A stretch of DNA of 33,555 nucleotides from CAZDCZ01 sp964504155 (lineage in GTDB: Bacteria; Bacteroidota; Bacteroidia; Bacteroidales; UBA12077). The position numbers were made by a program, and so were the translations under genes. Under the pieces are notes generated by a model. The model ran no database searches and had not been told where the DNA came from. It saw nothing but the letters and a program-made list of their open reading frames with translations. The stretch covers positions 1 to 33,555 of the forward strand of contig CAZDCZ010000030.1 in NCBI GenBank assembly GCA_964504155.1. The letters run 5' to 3'. Shown here one piece after another: positions 1-9,017 of this stretch; within the stretch, counting starts at the first letter, position 1, and every line of letters starts with the position of its first letter.

Positions 1-54
1 ACAGCAAATATAAAATTTTAATAAATTTATTTCCACAACTTTTTAAAGTGATCC
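1..54. repeat. 54-bp terminal inverted repeat, left copy
   Basis: Positions 1-54 are the exact reverse complement of 33502-33555. Identity stops abruptly at the 55th base. On the minus strand this copy contains a Bacteroidota-type promoter: TTG (36-38), 23 bp spacer, TATATTTG (5-12), reading out of the window to the left. Inference: it is the upstream/promoter end of a multicopy gene or operon (an rrn operon would fit), and the window ends where a repeat begins. Confidence 0.93.
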
Positions 55-97
55 TAAAAAATAAATAATTTTTCAAGTAATAAACCTGTAATTTTTA

Positions 98-105
98 TAG
101 CTTTG
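98..105 (+). promoter_or_regulatory. Putative -7 box for panB
   Basis: TAGCTTTG matches the Bacteroidota sigma-A -7 consensus TAnnTTTG. It lies 27 bp before the panB start codon. I see no clear -33 TTTG at the usual 19-23 bp distance, so this is a half-supported promoter. Confidence 0.45.
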
Positions 106-131
106 TCTCATAAATTAAAACCATATTAATT

Positions 132-947
132 ATGTCTGTCCATACGAATATAAAAAAGATAACAACTCATGTTTTATCTGAGATGAAATTAAGAAATGAA
201 AAAATTGCCATGCTTACAGCGTACGATTATTCTATGGCGAGCATTTTAGAAAAAGCTAATATTGACATTATTCTTGTTGGCGATTCTGCATCGAATGTTA
301 TGGCTGGAAATACAACTACCCTGCCTATTACTTTATCAGAAATGATTTATCATGCAAAATCAGTTGTTAAAGCAGTAAAAAGGGCGCTAGTAGTTATAGA
401 TTTACCATTTGGTTCGTATCAAGGCGATTCTAAAGAAGCATTAACTAGTGCTATTAAAGTAATGAAAGAAACTGGTGGACATGCAATAAAAATGGAAGGT
501 GGTAACGAAATAATTAATTCTGTACGAAGAATTATATCAGCAGGCATTCCAGTTATGGGGCACTTAGGACTTACTCCTCAATCTATTCATAAATTCGGAA
601 CATACGTTGTTAGAGCCAAAGATGACGATGAAGCAAAGAAACTTATAGAAGATGCCCATAAACTTGAAGAAGCCGGATGTTTTGCTATTGTGCTAGAGAA
701 AATTCCTGCCAAACTAGCTAAACAAGTAGCTGCAGAACTTACTATTCCTATTATTGGAATTGGTGCAGGACACGATGTCGATGGACAAGTGCTTGTTCTT
801 CACGATATGTTAGGAATAACTCAAGAATTTTCTCCACGCTTCTTAAGACGTTATCATAATTTATTCGAAGAAATAAAAGGTTCTGTAATTTCTTATATCA
901 ATGATGTTAAAAGTGTTAATTTCCCTAACGAAAAAGAACAATACTAA
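132..947 (+). CDS. panB: 3-methyl-2-oxobutanoate hydroxymethyltransferase (PanB)
   Basis: PanB transfers a hydroxymethyl group from 5,10-methylene-tetrahydrofolate to alpha-ketoisovalerate to make ketopantoate, the first committed step of pantothenate/coenzyme A synthesis, in the cytoplasm. The 271-residue length is normal for the family. Conserved residues are in place: VGDS with Asp51 and Ser52, Asp90 in VVIDLPFG (metal site), Lys120 and Glu122 in IKMEGG, GHLGLTPQS around 143-151, catalytic Glu189, and IGIGAG near 208-213. The gene starts at an ATG 27 bp after a -7 promoter box. It is followed after 25 bp by a pseudouridine synthase, so the two may share a transcript. No other pan gene is in the window. 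Identification is secure. Confidence 0.97.
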   Translation: MSVHTNIKKITTHVLSEMKLRNEKIAMLTAYDYSMASILEKANIDIILVGDSASNVMAGNTTTLPITLSEMIYHAKSVVKAVKRALVVIDLPFGSYQGDSKEALTSAIKVMKETGGHAIKMEGGNEIINSVRRIISAGIPVMGHLGLTPQSIHKFGTYVVRAKDDDEAKKLIEDAHKLEEAGCFAIVLEKIPAKLAKQVAAELTIPIIGIGAGHDVDGQVLVLHDMLGITQEFSPRFLRRYHNLFEEIKGSVISYINDVKSVNFPNEKEQY

Positions 948-972
948 ATTTTAATACTTGTAAAAAAACATC

Positions 973-1650
973 ATGAATATAATTTATGAGGACAATCATA
1001 TTATTGCAGTAAATAAAACCAATTCAGATCTTGTTCAAGGCGATAAAACAGGAGATATATCACTCGACAAAAAACTTAAAATTTTTCTAAAAGAAAAATA
1101 CAATAAACCCGGCAATGTTTTCCTGGGGGTAATACATCGTTTAGATAGACCTGTTAGTGGAGTTGTTATTTTTGCAAAAACAGGCAAAGCCCTAACACGG
1201 TTAAATAAATTATTTAAAGACAAAGAAATATCTAAAACTTATTGGGCAATTACTAAAAACAAACCAACAAAAGAACAAGACACTCTTAATCATTATATAG
1301 TTCGTAACACAAAAAAAAACAAATCATTTGCCCATAATAAAGAAGTTCCTAACTCTAAAAATGCTAGCTTAAGTTATAAAGTAATAGCATCATCAGAGAA
1401 ATATTATTTATTAGAAATAGACCTTCATACTGGGCGACATCATCAAATACGTTGCCAGCTCGAGAAAATAGGATGTTCAATAAAAGGAGATTTGAAATAT
1501 GGTTTTCCCCGATCAAATTCTGATGGAGGAATTAGTTTACATGCCAGGAAAATAAATTTTATCCATCCCATAAAAAAAACTCCTGTATTAATAATTGCAA
1601 ATCCCCCAAAAGATAAACTATGGGATTTATTTACACAAATTGTTCAATAA
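973..1650 (+). CDS. RluA-family pseudouridine synthase
   Basis: This enzyme isomerises uridine to pseudouridine in rRNA or tRNA. The family signature HRLDRPVSGVVIFAKT is at residues 55-70, with the catalytic aspartate at Asp58. LEIDLHTGRHHQIRCQL further on is the second conserved RluA motif. At 225 residues it is a short, catalytic-domain-only member without an N-terminal S4 RNA-binding domain. RluA-like and TruC-like proteins have this architecture, so the exact RNA target cannot be assigned. The gene lies 25 bp behind panB and is probably co-transcribed with it. A 206-bp spacer to dnaK follows, with no obvious terminator. Confidence 0.92.
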   Translation: MNIIYEDNHIIAVNKTNSDLVQGDKTGDISLDKKLKIFLKEKYNKPGNVFLGVIHRLDRPVSGVVIFAKTGKALTRLNKLFKDKEISKTYWAITKNKPTKEQDTLNHYIVRNTKKNKSFAHNKEVPNSKNASLSYKVIASSEKYYLLEIDLHTGRHHQIRCQLEKIGCSIKGDLKYGFPRSNSDGGISLHARKINFIHPIKKTPVLIIANPPKDKLWDLFTQIVQ

Positions 1651-1782
1651 ATTACAGACACACATTTCTTCTCATTATTTACTCTCACTTTTTATGACAA
1701 TAAAATTTGACAATATGTCGATTTGTCACTTTAAAAGTGCTAATAGAAAAACAAGTTATGACATATTTGCACTTTATTATAC

Positions 1783-1797
1783 TGGCACAATCATTGA
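1783..1797 (+). promoter_or_regulatory. Possible sigma-54 (-24/-12) promoter of dnaK
   Basis: TGGCACAATCATTGA matches the -24/-12 consensus TGGCACGN4TTGC with correct spacing. The -24 half is perfect, and the -12 half is TTGA instead of TTGC. The expected start would be near 1809, about 48 nt before the dnaK ATG. The window also encodes a sigma-54 activator (15873-17249). The assignment is inference from one motif. Confidence 0.4.
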
Positions 1798-1856
1798 ATA
1801 AGTACTTTCGAAATTAACTAATTGAAAATATTTAATCATTAAAATAAATTAAAATA

Positions 1857-3764
1857 ATGGGTAAAATTATAGGAATAGACTTAGGTACAACAAACTCGTG
1901 TGTATCAGTAATGGAAGGAAACGAACCTGTAGTTATTCCAAATAGCGAAGGTAAAAGAACTACACCATCTATCGTAGCATTTATTGAAAACGGAGAAAGA
2001 AAAGTTGGAGATCCTGCAAAACGTCAGGCAATTACAAATCCAACAAAAACTATTTCATCTATTAAGCGATTTATGGGTGAAACATACAACAAAGTTGAAA
2101 AAGAAATTGCCAGAACATCTTTTAAAGTAGAAAAAGGCGACAATAATACTCCTAGAGTAAAGATTGGCGACAGACAATATTCTCCACAAGAAATTTCTGC
2201 TATGGTACTTCAAAAAATGAAAAAAACAGCAGAAGATTATCTTGGTCAAGAAGTATCAGAAGCTGTAATTACAGTACCTGCATATTTTAGCGATTCGCAA
2301 CGACAAGCTACAAAAGAAGCCGGAGAAATTGCCGGACTAGATGTAAAACGAATAATTAACGAACCTACAGCTGCAGCATTAGCTTATGGTCTCGATAAAA
2401 AAAATAAAGATATTAATGTTGCAGTATTCGACTTAGGTGGTGGAACATTTGATATTTCTATTTTAGAACTTGGCGATGGTGTATTCGAGGTAAAATCGAC
2501 TAATGGAAACACCCATTTAGGTGGCGACGATTTCGATGACATTATTATAAACTGGTTGGCAGAAGAATTCTTAAAAGATGAGAACATTGATCTTAGAAAA
2601 GATCCAATGGCATTACAAAGATTAAAAGAAGCTGCAGAAAAAGCAAAAATTGAACTTTCAAGTTCAACAAGTACAGAAATTAATCTGCCATATATAATGC
2701 CTGTTGATGGAATACCTAAACACTTAGTTAAAACATTATCGCGTTCTAAATTCGAACAATTATCCGATTCATTAATTCAGGCAACTATTGAGCCATGTAA
2801 AAAAGCTTTAAAAGATGCAGGAATGAGCAAATCAGATATTGATGACGTTATTCTTGTTGGTGGTTCAACTCGTATTCCTGCTATTCAGGAAATAGTTGAA
2901 AAATATTTCGGAAAAAAACCTTCAAAAGGTGTTAATGCCGACGAAGTAGTAGCTATAGGAGCCGGTATTCAAGGTGGAGTATTAGCCGGAGATGTAACTG
3001 ATGTATTATTACTTGACGTAACCCCTCTTTCTTTAGGTATTGAAACAATGGGAAGTGTATTTACTAAACTTATTGAAGCAAATACTACTATTCCAACAAA
3101 AAAATCGGAAACATTTACAACTGCTGCAAATAATCAACCATCGGTAGAAATTCATGTATTACAAGGCGAAAGAACAATGGCAAAAGACAATAAATCTATT
3201 GGTCGTTTCCACCTTGATGGATTACCACCCGCTCCTCGGGGAGTACCTCAAATTGAAGTAATCTTCGATATTGATGCTAATGGGATTATTCATGTAACAG
3301 CTAAAGACAAAGCCACCAATAAAGAGCAAAGTATCCGTATAGAATCATCATCGGGATTATCTGAAGATGAAATTAAAAAAATGAAAGAAGAAGCTCAAGC
3401 AAACGAAGAAGAAGATAAAAAAATTAAAGAAAGAATTGACAAAATTAATGGTGCTGACAGCCTTATCTTTCAAACAGAAAAACAATTAAAAGAATTTGGC
3501 GACAAATTATCTGACGATAAAAAAGCTCCAATAGAAAAAGCTTTAGCTGATCTTAAAGAAGCTCATAAAAAAGAAGATTTAGAAGAAATAGATAAAAAAA
3601 CTGAGGAATTAAATAAAGCTTGGCAAGTTGCATCTGAAGAAATGTACAAAGCAGGACAACAAGCAAACCCTCAACAAGAACAAAAACAAGAACAGGAACA
3701 AACATCTGAAAATAAAAAAGACGATGATGAAGTAACTGATGTTGATTTTGAAGAAGTTAAATAG
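1857..3764 (+). CDS. dnaK: Molecular chaperone DnaK (Hsp70)
   Basis: ATP-dependent Hsp70 chaperone acting with DnaJ and GrpE in cytoplasmic protein folding and heat-shock recovery. The 635-residue product has the full Hsp70 layout: the N-terminal IGIDLGTTNSCVSV nucleotide-binding motif, AVFDLGGGTFDISIL and VGGSTRIPAIQ in the ATPase domain, the linker DVLLLDVTPLSLGIET near residue 390, the substrate-binding domain, and a Gln/Glu-rich tail ending in the typical acidic DDDEVTDVDFEEVK. It starts at the ATG that gives the canonical MGKIIGIDLGTT. dnaK stands alone here, without dnaJ or grpE, and ends at a strong hairpin terminator. Upstream there is a -24/-12-like motif and no complete CIRCE or sigma-A promoter. 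That would be an unusual way to drive dnaK. Confidence 0.99.
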   Translation: MGKIIGIDLGTTNSCVSVMEGNEPVVIPNSEGKRTTPSIVAFIENGERKVGDPAKRQAITNPTKTISSIKRFMGETYNKVEKEIARTSFKVEKGDNNTPRVKIGDRQYSPQEISAMVLQKMKKTAEDYLGQEVSEAVITVPAYFSDSQRQATKEAGEIAGLDVKRIINEPTAAALAYGLDKKNKDINVAVFDLGGGTFDISILELGDGVFEVKSTNGNTHLGGDDFDDIIINWLAEEFLKDENIDLRKDPMALQRLKEAAEKAKIELSSSTSTEINLPYIMPVDGIPKHLVKTLSRSKFEQLSDSLIQATIEPCKKALKDAGMSKSDIDDVILVGGSTRIPAIQEIVEKYFGKKPSKGVNADEVVAIGAGIQGGVLAGDVTDVLLLDVTPLSLGIETMGSVFTKLIEANTTIPTKKSETFTTAANNQPSVEIHVLQGERTMAKDNKSIGRFHLDGLPPAPRGVPQIEVIFDIDANGIIHVTAKDKATNKEQSIRIESSSGLSEDEIKKMKEEAQANEEEDKKIKERIDKINGADSLIFQTEKQLKEFGDKLSDDKKAPIEKALADLKEAHKKEDLEEIDKKTEELNKAWQVASEEMYKAGQQANPQQEQKQEQEQTSENKKDDDEVTDVDFEEVK

Positions 3765-3787
3765 TTATTATTAAAACTAATTTATTT

Positions 3788-3821
3788 GAGACTGCATACT
3801 TTTGCAGTCTCTTTTTTTTTT
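3788..3821 (+). terminator. Rho-independent terminator after dnaK
   Basis: Perfect 9-bp stem GAGACTGCA / TGCAGTCTC (3788-3796 and 3803-3811), a 6-nt loop, and ten consecutive T. It lies 23 bp after the dnaK stop codon. Confidence 0.95.
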
Positions 3822-3855
3822 GCTTTTTCAGAAAAATAATATCAATTATTCTTAT

Positions 3856-3863
3856 TACATTTG
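3856..3863 (+). promoter_or_regulatory. Putative -7 box for the MORN-repeat gene
   Basis: TACATTTG is a perfect TAnnTTTG -7 element, 31 bp before the start codon at 3895 and just after the dnaK terminator. No good -33 TTTG is seen at the right distance. It could drive the long plus-strand block that begins at 3895. Confidence 0.5.
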
Positions 3864-3894
3864 CACATAAATTATTAATCATAAATTATTCTTT

Positions 3895-4707
3895 ATGAAA
3901 AGTAAATATTTAATAATAATATTATTACTGTTTATTTCGATAAATTCTTTTGCTCAACATCCGGAAGTTAAAGGAGATACAATTTTTAACACTATAGATA
4001 AAAATGGACTAAAACAAGGTTTTTGGAAAAAGCATTATTCAAATGGTACAATTAAATATTATGGTTTTTTTAAAGATAATAAGCCTATCGGAAAATTCAA
4101 TCGTTACGATATATATGGAAATATTGAAGCAGAATTATATTATCCGGCAGATACAAACAAAACTTATATAAGCTATTTCCATAAAAATGGCAACATTAAA
4201 ACAAAAGGTATATTTACAAATCAAAAGAAAGATAGTATTTGGAATTTTTATACAAACGATGGCCATCTTATAAATAAGGTAAATTACAAAAATGATGAAA
4301 AAAATGGAATAGAAACAAAATTCTACAAAAATGGGAAAATATTAGAAAAAACAATTTGGAATAATGGAGAAAAAAATGGACCACTACTTACTTATTACAA
4401 AAACGGAAATAACAGAAGTAAAATATTTTTTCGTAACGGCATTTATGATGGAGACTATATAATATTTTTCGAACAAGGAAAAATAAAAATTAAGGGTACT
4501 TTCGAAAACAATATGAAACACGGAATGTGGACCTATTATAATCTCGATGGAACAATTAAACAAGAAATAGAATATATTAATGGCAAAGCAACAAACCAAA
4601 AAGAATTAGATAGTTTAGAAAATATTGAACTCATCAGACTTGAGAAAAACAAAGGAAAAATTCAAGACCCCAGAGATGCAATGTATAATCAAATTCCTCC
4701 AAAATAA
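3895..4707 (+). CDS. Exported MORN-repeat protein (YwqK-like)
   Basis: The 270-residue product has a Sec signal peptide (residues 1 to about 20: charged start, hydrophobic ILLLFIS core, ending SFAQ). It then has about nine tandem MORN-type repeats of roughly 20-25 residues, such as YYGFFKDNKPIGKF, NGEKNGPLLTYYKNG and FENNMKHGMWTYYNLDG. Database entries often name such proteins 'toxin-antitoxin system YwqK family antitoxin', but nothing here indicates a toxin partner. An extracytoplasmic beta-sheet scaffold of unknown role is the most that can be said. It is the first gene of a plus-strand run and lies 24 bp upstream of mnmA, which suggests a shared transcript. The function is unassigned. Confidence 0.85.
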   Translation: MKSKYLIIILLLFISINSFAQHPEVKGDTIFNTIDKNGLKQGFWKKHYSNGTIKYYGFFKDNKPIGKFNRYDIYGNIEAELYYPADTNKTYISYFHKNGNIKTKGIFTNQKKDSIWNFYTNDGHLINKVNYKNDEKNGIETKFYKNGKILEKTIWNNGEKNGPLLTYYKNGNNRSKIFFRNGIYDGDYIIFFEQGKIKIKGTFENNMKHGMWTYYNLDGTIKQEIEYINGKATNQKELDSLENIELIRLEKNKGKIQDPRDAMYNQIPPK

Positions 4708-4731
4708 CAATTAACTATTTTTAAAATCTAT

Positions 4732-5820
4732 ATGCCTAAAAAAAGAGTATTAGTTGCAATGAGTGGAGGCGTTGACAGTTCTGTTGCAGCCATATTATTA
4801 AAAGAACAAGGTTACGACTTAGTTGGTGTTACATTTAGATCTTGGGATTATATCTCGGAAGGATGTTTTGAGAAAGAAACAGGTTGTTGCAGCATCGATT
4901 CTATAATGGAAGCTAAAAACTTTGCCAAAAAATTAGGCTTTCCTCATCACATTCTTGATATTCGAGAAACTTTTAAAAACAATATAATCGACAATTTTAT
5001 TAGCGAATATCTTTCGGGACGTACACCCAATCCTTGTGTTGTTTGTAATTCGTATATTAAATGGGGAAAAATAATTGAGAAGGCCGACGAGCTTAACTGC
5101 AATTATATAGCAACAGGCCATTACTCTCAAATAAAAAAAGAAAACAATAGATATGTTTTATATAAGGGAAAAGACGAAGCAAAAGATCAATCTTACTTTC
5201 TTTGGAATTTAACCCAAGAAAACTTAAAAAGAACCTTATTCCCCCTTGGAGGTTTTGTTAAAAGCGAAATTAAAGAAATTGCAAACAAAGAAGGATTTAA
5301 GAAACTTGCAAGCAAAAGAGAAAGTCAAGAAATTTGTTTTATCCCCGATAATGATTACAGAAAATTTCTCAAAGATAATGTCCCCGGATTAGAAGAGAAA
5401 GTATCCGGAGGAAACTTCATTTCTACCAAGGGTAAAATTTTAGGGCAACATAAAGGATATCCGTTTTACACAATAGGGCAACGAAAAGGACTAGAGATAG
5501 CACTTGGACAACCTATGTATGTTGTTGATATTCGACCCGATAAAAATGAAATAGTACTTGGAACAAGAAACGATTTAGAAGAAAAACAAATGGTATTATC
5601 AAATTATAATCTAATAAAATATCCAAGTATTGAAAATGCAATAACTGTAAAAACAAAAATCAGATATAATACCGAAGCTGTAAAAAGCACACTTAAAATA
5701 CAAGACAACAAAATAATTATAACATTCCATGAAAACGTATGGGCTGTAACTCCAGGGCAATCAGCAGTTTTCTACGATGCTAATGGGGCTGTTATTGGTG
5801 GAGGAATTATAACAAAATAA
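4732..5820 (+). CDS. mnmA: tRNA-specific 2-thiouridylase MnmA
   Basis: MnmA adenylates and thiolates C2 of the wobble uridine (U34) in tRNA-Lys, -Glu and -Gln. The 362-residue length is typical. The PP-loop VAMSGGVDSSVAA lies at residues 8-20. The catalytic cysteine pair is present: Cys105 in PNPCVVCN and Cys202 in SQEICFIPDNDY. ATGHYSQI (127-134) and DQSYFLWNL (152-160) are also family motifs. A Cys-rich insertion GCFEKETGCCS (44-54) is seen in many Bacteroidota MnmA proteins, though its role is not clear. The gene lies between an exported MORN protein (24 bp) and a secreted subtilase (75 bp). These neighbours have no evident functional link to tRNA thiolation. Confidence 0.97.
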   Translation: MPKKRVLVAMSGGVDSSVAAILLKEQGYDLVGVTFRSWDYISEGCFEKETGCCSIDSIMEAKNFAKKLGFPHHILDIRETFKNNIIDNFISEYLSGRTPNPCVVCNSYIKWGKIIEKADELNCNYIATGHYSQIKKENNRYVLYKGKDEAKDQSYFLWNLTQENLKRTLFPLGGFVKSEIKEIANKEGFKKLASKRESQEICFIPDNDYRKFLKDNVPGLEEKVSGGNFISTKGKILGQHKGYPFYTIGQRKGLEIALGQPMYVVDIRPDKNEIVLGTRNDLEEKQMVLSNYNLIKYPSIENAITVKTKIRYNTEAVKSTLKIQDNKIIITFHENVWAVTPGQSAVFYDANGAVIGGGIITK

Positions 5821-5895
5821 AGCATTATTTCTTGTTAATATTTTATATATTAGTACAAATAATTGTGTCGATAATACACCATTAAATTTTTACTA

Positions 5896-7539
5896 ATGAA
5901 ATATAATCAATTCTTCAGTCTTTGTATAATATTATTGTTTCTGTCGATAAAATTATCTGCTCAAACAGCCCCCTACAGATATTGGATACAATTTACCGAC
6001 AAAAACAACAACTCTTTTTCAATTGAACATCCTGAAGAATACTTGTCAGATAAAGCAATAACAAGAAGAATAAAACAAAATATTGATATTGCAAAAAATG
6101 ATTTACCAATAACATCAACATATACAGATAGCCTGACAGCTTTAGGACTAAATATTATTAATTGCTCGAAATGGTTTAATGCTGTAACAGTTTTTTCAAC
6201 CAATAAAGAACTAATAGATACAATATCTAATATTTCTTTTATAAAGAATGTTAACAAAGTTTCAACTTTGAAAACAAGAAAATCGAAGAAATTTGATTTT
6301 CCAATTTCAAAAAAAAACAAACAATATTCTCAAACTCCATTAGGAACAAATTTTTATAATTATGGTCTATCGCAAAGGCAAATATGCATGCTAAATGGTA
6401 ATATTCTGCACAACAACGGTTTTGCCGGCAAAAATAAAACAATTGCAATAATAGATGCAGGATTCTATTATGCCGACACATTAGCTGCTTTCGATAGTTT
6501 ATGGTTAAATAATCAGATTATTGGCACAAAAGATTTTGTTCAGCATAATAATAATGTATTTCGCGAACACAATCATGGAATGAAAGTATTATCTGTTTTG
6601 GCAGGAAATATCCCGGGTTATTTAATAGGTTCGGCGCCAAAAGCCAATTACTGGTTATTACGTTCAGAAGATGTTAATTCAGAATATACTATTGAAGAAG
6701 ATAACTGGATTTCTGCTGCCGAATTTGCCGATAGTGTTGGTGTAGATATTATAAATACTTCTTTGGGCTATTCAGAATTCGACGATTCTACACAGAATTA
6801 TACTTATGCCGATATGGATGGAAATTCGACCAGAATTAGTATTGGAGCAAACATAGCAGCATCTAAAGGAATTTTAGTTATTGTTAGTGCCGGAAATTCA
6901 GGAGACGACACTTGGGAACATATCACAGCACCGGCCGATGCCGATAGTGTAATTGCTGTAGGAGCCGTTGACAGTTATTTGAATTATGCGCCTTTTAGTT
7001 CTCGTGGTCCCTCATTCGATGGCAGAGTAAAACCAAATATTGCAGCAATGGGAAGTGGAACATATCATCAATCTACTAATGGAGACATAATTGCCGGCAA
7101 CGGAACATCTTTTTCGGCTCCAATAATATCGGGTTTAGCAGCTTGCTTATGGCAAAAATCCCCCAACCTTACTAATATGGAAATAAAATCGAAAATCGAA
7201 GAATCGGCAAGTCAATTCTTATCACCCGATATTTATCTCGGTTATGGCATCCCTAATTTTGCTATTGCATCTGATTTAACTAATATAGTTATTCCAGATA
7301 AAGCAAATTATATAAAATGTTATCCTAACCCATTCTCTGACAATTTAAACATTGAAATTAATAATATTCAAAAAGTAGAAATTTTCAATATGCAAGGGCA
7401 AAAAATTTACTCTCTGATTTCTAAAAATATATTAAACAAAATATCGCTAAAAAATCTTCAGCAAATAAACACAGGAATATACATATTAAAGATAACTACT
7501 AAGAGCCAAATTATAACACAAACTATTATTAAAGAATAA
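5896..7539 (+). CDS. Secreted S8 subtilisin-like protease with T9SS tail
   Basis: 547 residues. The N-terminal Sec signal peptide ends about residue 22 (KLSAQ). A propeptide region runs to about residue 165. A peptidase S8 domain follows with the complete triad: Asp187 (IAIIDAG), His227 (EHNHGMKV) and Ser405 (NGTSFSAP), plus oxyanion Asn334 (SAGNSG). The last 80 residues start with CYPNPFSDNLNI and continue with VEIFNMQGQKI and TGIYILKI. This is the type A C-terminal sorting domain recognised by the type IX secretion system, so the enzyme is probably exported across both membranes and attached to the surface or released. The xseA start is 22 bp downstream, suggesting co-transcription. The substrate is unknown. 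Confidence 0.95.
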   Translation: MKYNQFFSLCIILLFLSIKLSAQTAPYRYWIQFTDKNNNSFSIEHPEEYLSDKAITRRIKQNIDIAKNDLPITSTYTDSLTALGLNIINCSKWFNAVTVFSTNKELIDTISNISFIKNVNKVSTLKTRKSKKFDFPISKKNKQYSQTPLGTNFYNYGLSQRQICMLNGNILHNNGFAGKNKTIAIIDAGFYYADTLAAFDSLWLNNQIIGTKDFVQHNNNVFREHNHGMKVLSVLAGNIPGYLIGSAPKANYWLLRSEDVNSEYTIEEDNWISAAEFADSVGVDIINTSLGYSEFDDSTQNYTYADMDGNSTRISIGANIAASKGILVIVSAGNSGDDTWEHITAPADADSVIAVGAVDSYLNYAPFSSRGPSFDGRVKPNIAAMGSGTYHQSTNGDIIAGNGTSFSAPIISGLAACLWQKSPNLTNMEIKSKIEESASQFLSPDIYLGYGIPNFAIASDLTNIVIPDKANYIKCYPNPFSDNLNIEINNIQKVEIFNMQGQKIYSLISKNILNKISLKNLQQINTGIYILKITTKSQIITQTIIKE

Positions 7540-7561
7540 ATATTTTTTACTTCACATTTTT

Positions 7562-8929
7562 ATGAAAAACCAGATTTCTCTATTAGAATTAAATAAAAAT
7601 ATTCAGGAAAACTTAAAATTAAATTTTCCTGAAAAAATATGGCTTATAGCAGAAATTAGTGAAATTAAAACAAATAGATCGGGACATTGTTATCTCGAAC
7701 TTATTGAAAAAGATATTCTAAGCGATAATATTATTGCACGTGCCAGAGGAACAATTTGGGCATACACATTTCGAATGTTAAAACCATATTTCGAAAATAT
7801 TACAGGTCAGATATTATCGCCAGGAATAAAAATCTTAATTAATGTTTCGGTTGTATTTCATGAGCTTTATGGTTATAGTTTAAACATTACAGATATTGAC
7901 CCAAATTACACACTTGGAGATATTGCACGAAAAAAACAAGAAATTCTTAATCGTTTAGAAGAAGAAGGTGTTATAAATATGAATAAGGAACTAGATTTTC
8001 CTTTTGTTCCTCAGAAAATTGCAATTATATCGTCGAAAACAGCAGCCGGATACCAAGATTTTGTTTCTCAATTAGATAACAATCATAGACAATATAAATA
8101 TTATTACAAATTATTCCCTGCAATTATGCAAGGCAACGATGCGGAATCTTCTATTATTAACGCCTTAGATAGAATTTATTCTTACGATAAGGTGTTCGAT
8201 ATTGTTGTAATTATTCGAGGTGGAGGCTCGCAAGCAGATTTGAATTGTTTTGATAATTATTTGTTATCGCTAAATATTACTCAATTCCCTTTACCAATAT
8301 TAACAGGAATAGGTCATGAAAAAGATGAATCGGTTGTTGATATTGTTGCTCACACAAAATTAAAAACACCAACAGCTGTAGCAGAATATATTATTTCGGC
8401 TACAGAAGAATTCGATTCAAATATAGAATATTTACGTAATGAGATAATTAAATTATCTACTTCTTATACTAATATTAAACAACAAAACATATTACAATAT
8501 GCCAACATTATTAACCCACTAGTAAAAAAACATACATCCGGCAAAAAACATTATTTAGTAAATATATCGAAACAAATACAATACTCAACAAATACAATTA
8601 TACAAAAGAAATACTCCTTAATTAGTGAGCAAAAAATTCAAACAAATAATTATTATACAAAATATATCACTAATAAAATTAAAAACCTGTTACTTCTAAA
8701 AATGAATATCCGACAAAACATTCGAATGAAACTTGTCGAGAGTAATAATAAGCTCTTATACTATACAAAATCAAAAATATATCTTGACCCAAGTAATGTT
8801 CTTAAAAGAGGATATTCAATTACAACAATAAATGGGAAACTTGTTAAAAGTAATAAACAATTAAAACCCAACGATATAATAAACACAAAATTAAAGCTTG
8901 GAGAAGTTAAAAGCCGTATAATAAAATAA
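7562..8929 (+). CDS. xseA: Exodeoxyribonuclease VII large subunit
   Basis: Catalytic subunit of exonuclease VII, which degrades single-stranded DNA to short acid-soluble oligonucleotides with XseB. 455 residues: an N-terminal OB-fold (about 1-110), the catalytic core with VIIRGGGSQADLNCFDNY and ILTGIGHEKDESVVDIVAH, then TKLKTPTAVAEYI, a long helical coiled-coil region, and the usual C-terminal LKRGYSITTINGKLV. All core motifs are intact. Its partner xseB is not adjacent but 5.4 kb away at 14327, with two histidine kinase genes between them. The gene follows the subtilase by 22 bp and probably shares its transcript. Confidence 0.96.
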   Translation: MKNQISLLELNKNIQENLKLNFPEKIWLIAEISEIKTNRSGHCYLELIEKDILSDNIIARARGTIWAYTFRMLKPYFENITGQILSPGIKILINVSVVFHELYGYSLNITDIDPNYTLGDIARKKQEILNRLEEEGVINMNKELDFPFVPQKIAIISSKTAAGYQDFVSQLDNNHRQYKYYYKLFPAIMQGNDAESSIINALDRIYSYDKVFDIVVIIRGGGSQADLNCFDNYLLSLNITQFPLPILTGIGHEKDESVVDIVAHTKLKTPTAVAEYIISATEEFDSNIEYLRNEIIKLSTSYTNIKQQNILQYANIINPLVKKHTSGKKHYLVNISKQIQYSTNTIIQKKYSLISEQKIQTNNYYTKYITNKIKNLLLLKMNIRQNIRMKLVESNNKLLYYTKSKIYLDPSNVLKRGYSITTINGKLVKSNKQLKPNDIINTKLKLGEVKSRIIK

Positions 8930-9017
8930 AATTCTAACAAAATAAAAAACATATAATATTTTCTGTTTGTTATTTGATTTTTGTATATTCAACAAATTAA
9001 TCTATACTATTTATTTA

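Noticed and set aside
30..40. DnaA-box-like TTTCCACAA in the terminal repeats, suggesting an origin
   Set aside because: A single imperfect box per end with no cluster, no dnaA and no DUE-type context; the promoter explanation fits better.
1711..1756. CIRCE-like half site (GTGCTAA at 1737-1743) upstream of dnaK
   Set aside because: Only the right half resembles the HrcA operator; the left half TTAGCACTC with a 9-bp spacer is missing.
1595..1801. 68-codon frame after the pseudouridine synthase
   Set aside because: Overlaps the end of the real gene out of frame, low-quality composition, and ends inside the dnaK promoter region.
3895..4707. Toxin-antitoxin system, suggested by the usual database name of YwqK-like proteins
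   Set aside because: No toxin-like partner gene adjacent, and the protein has a signal peptide; it is simply an exported MORN-repeat protein.
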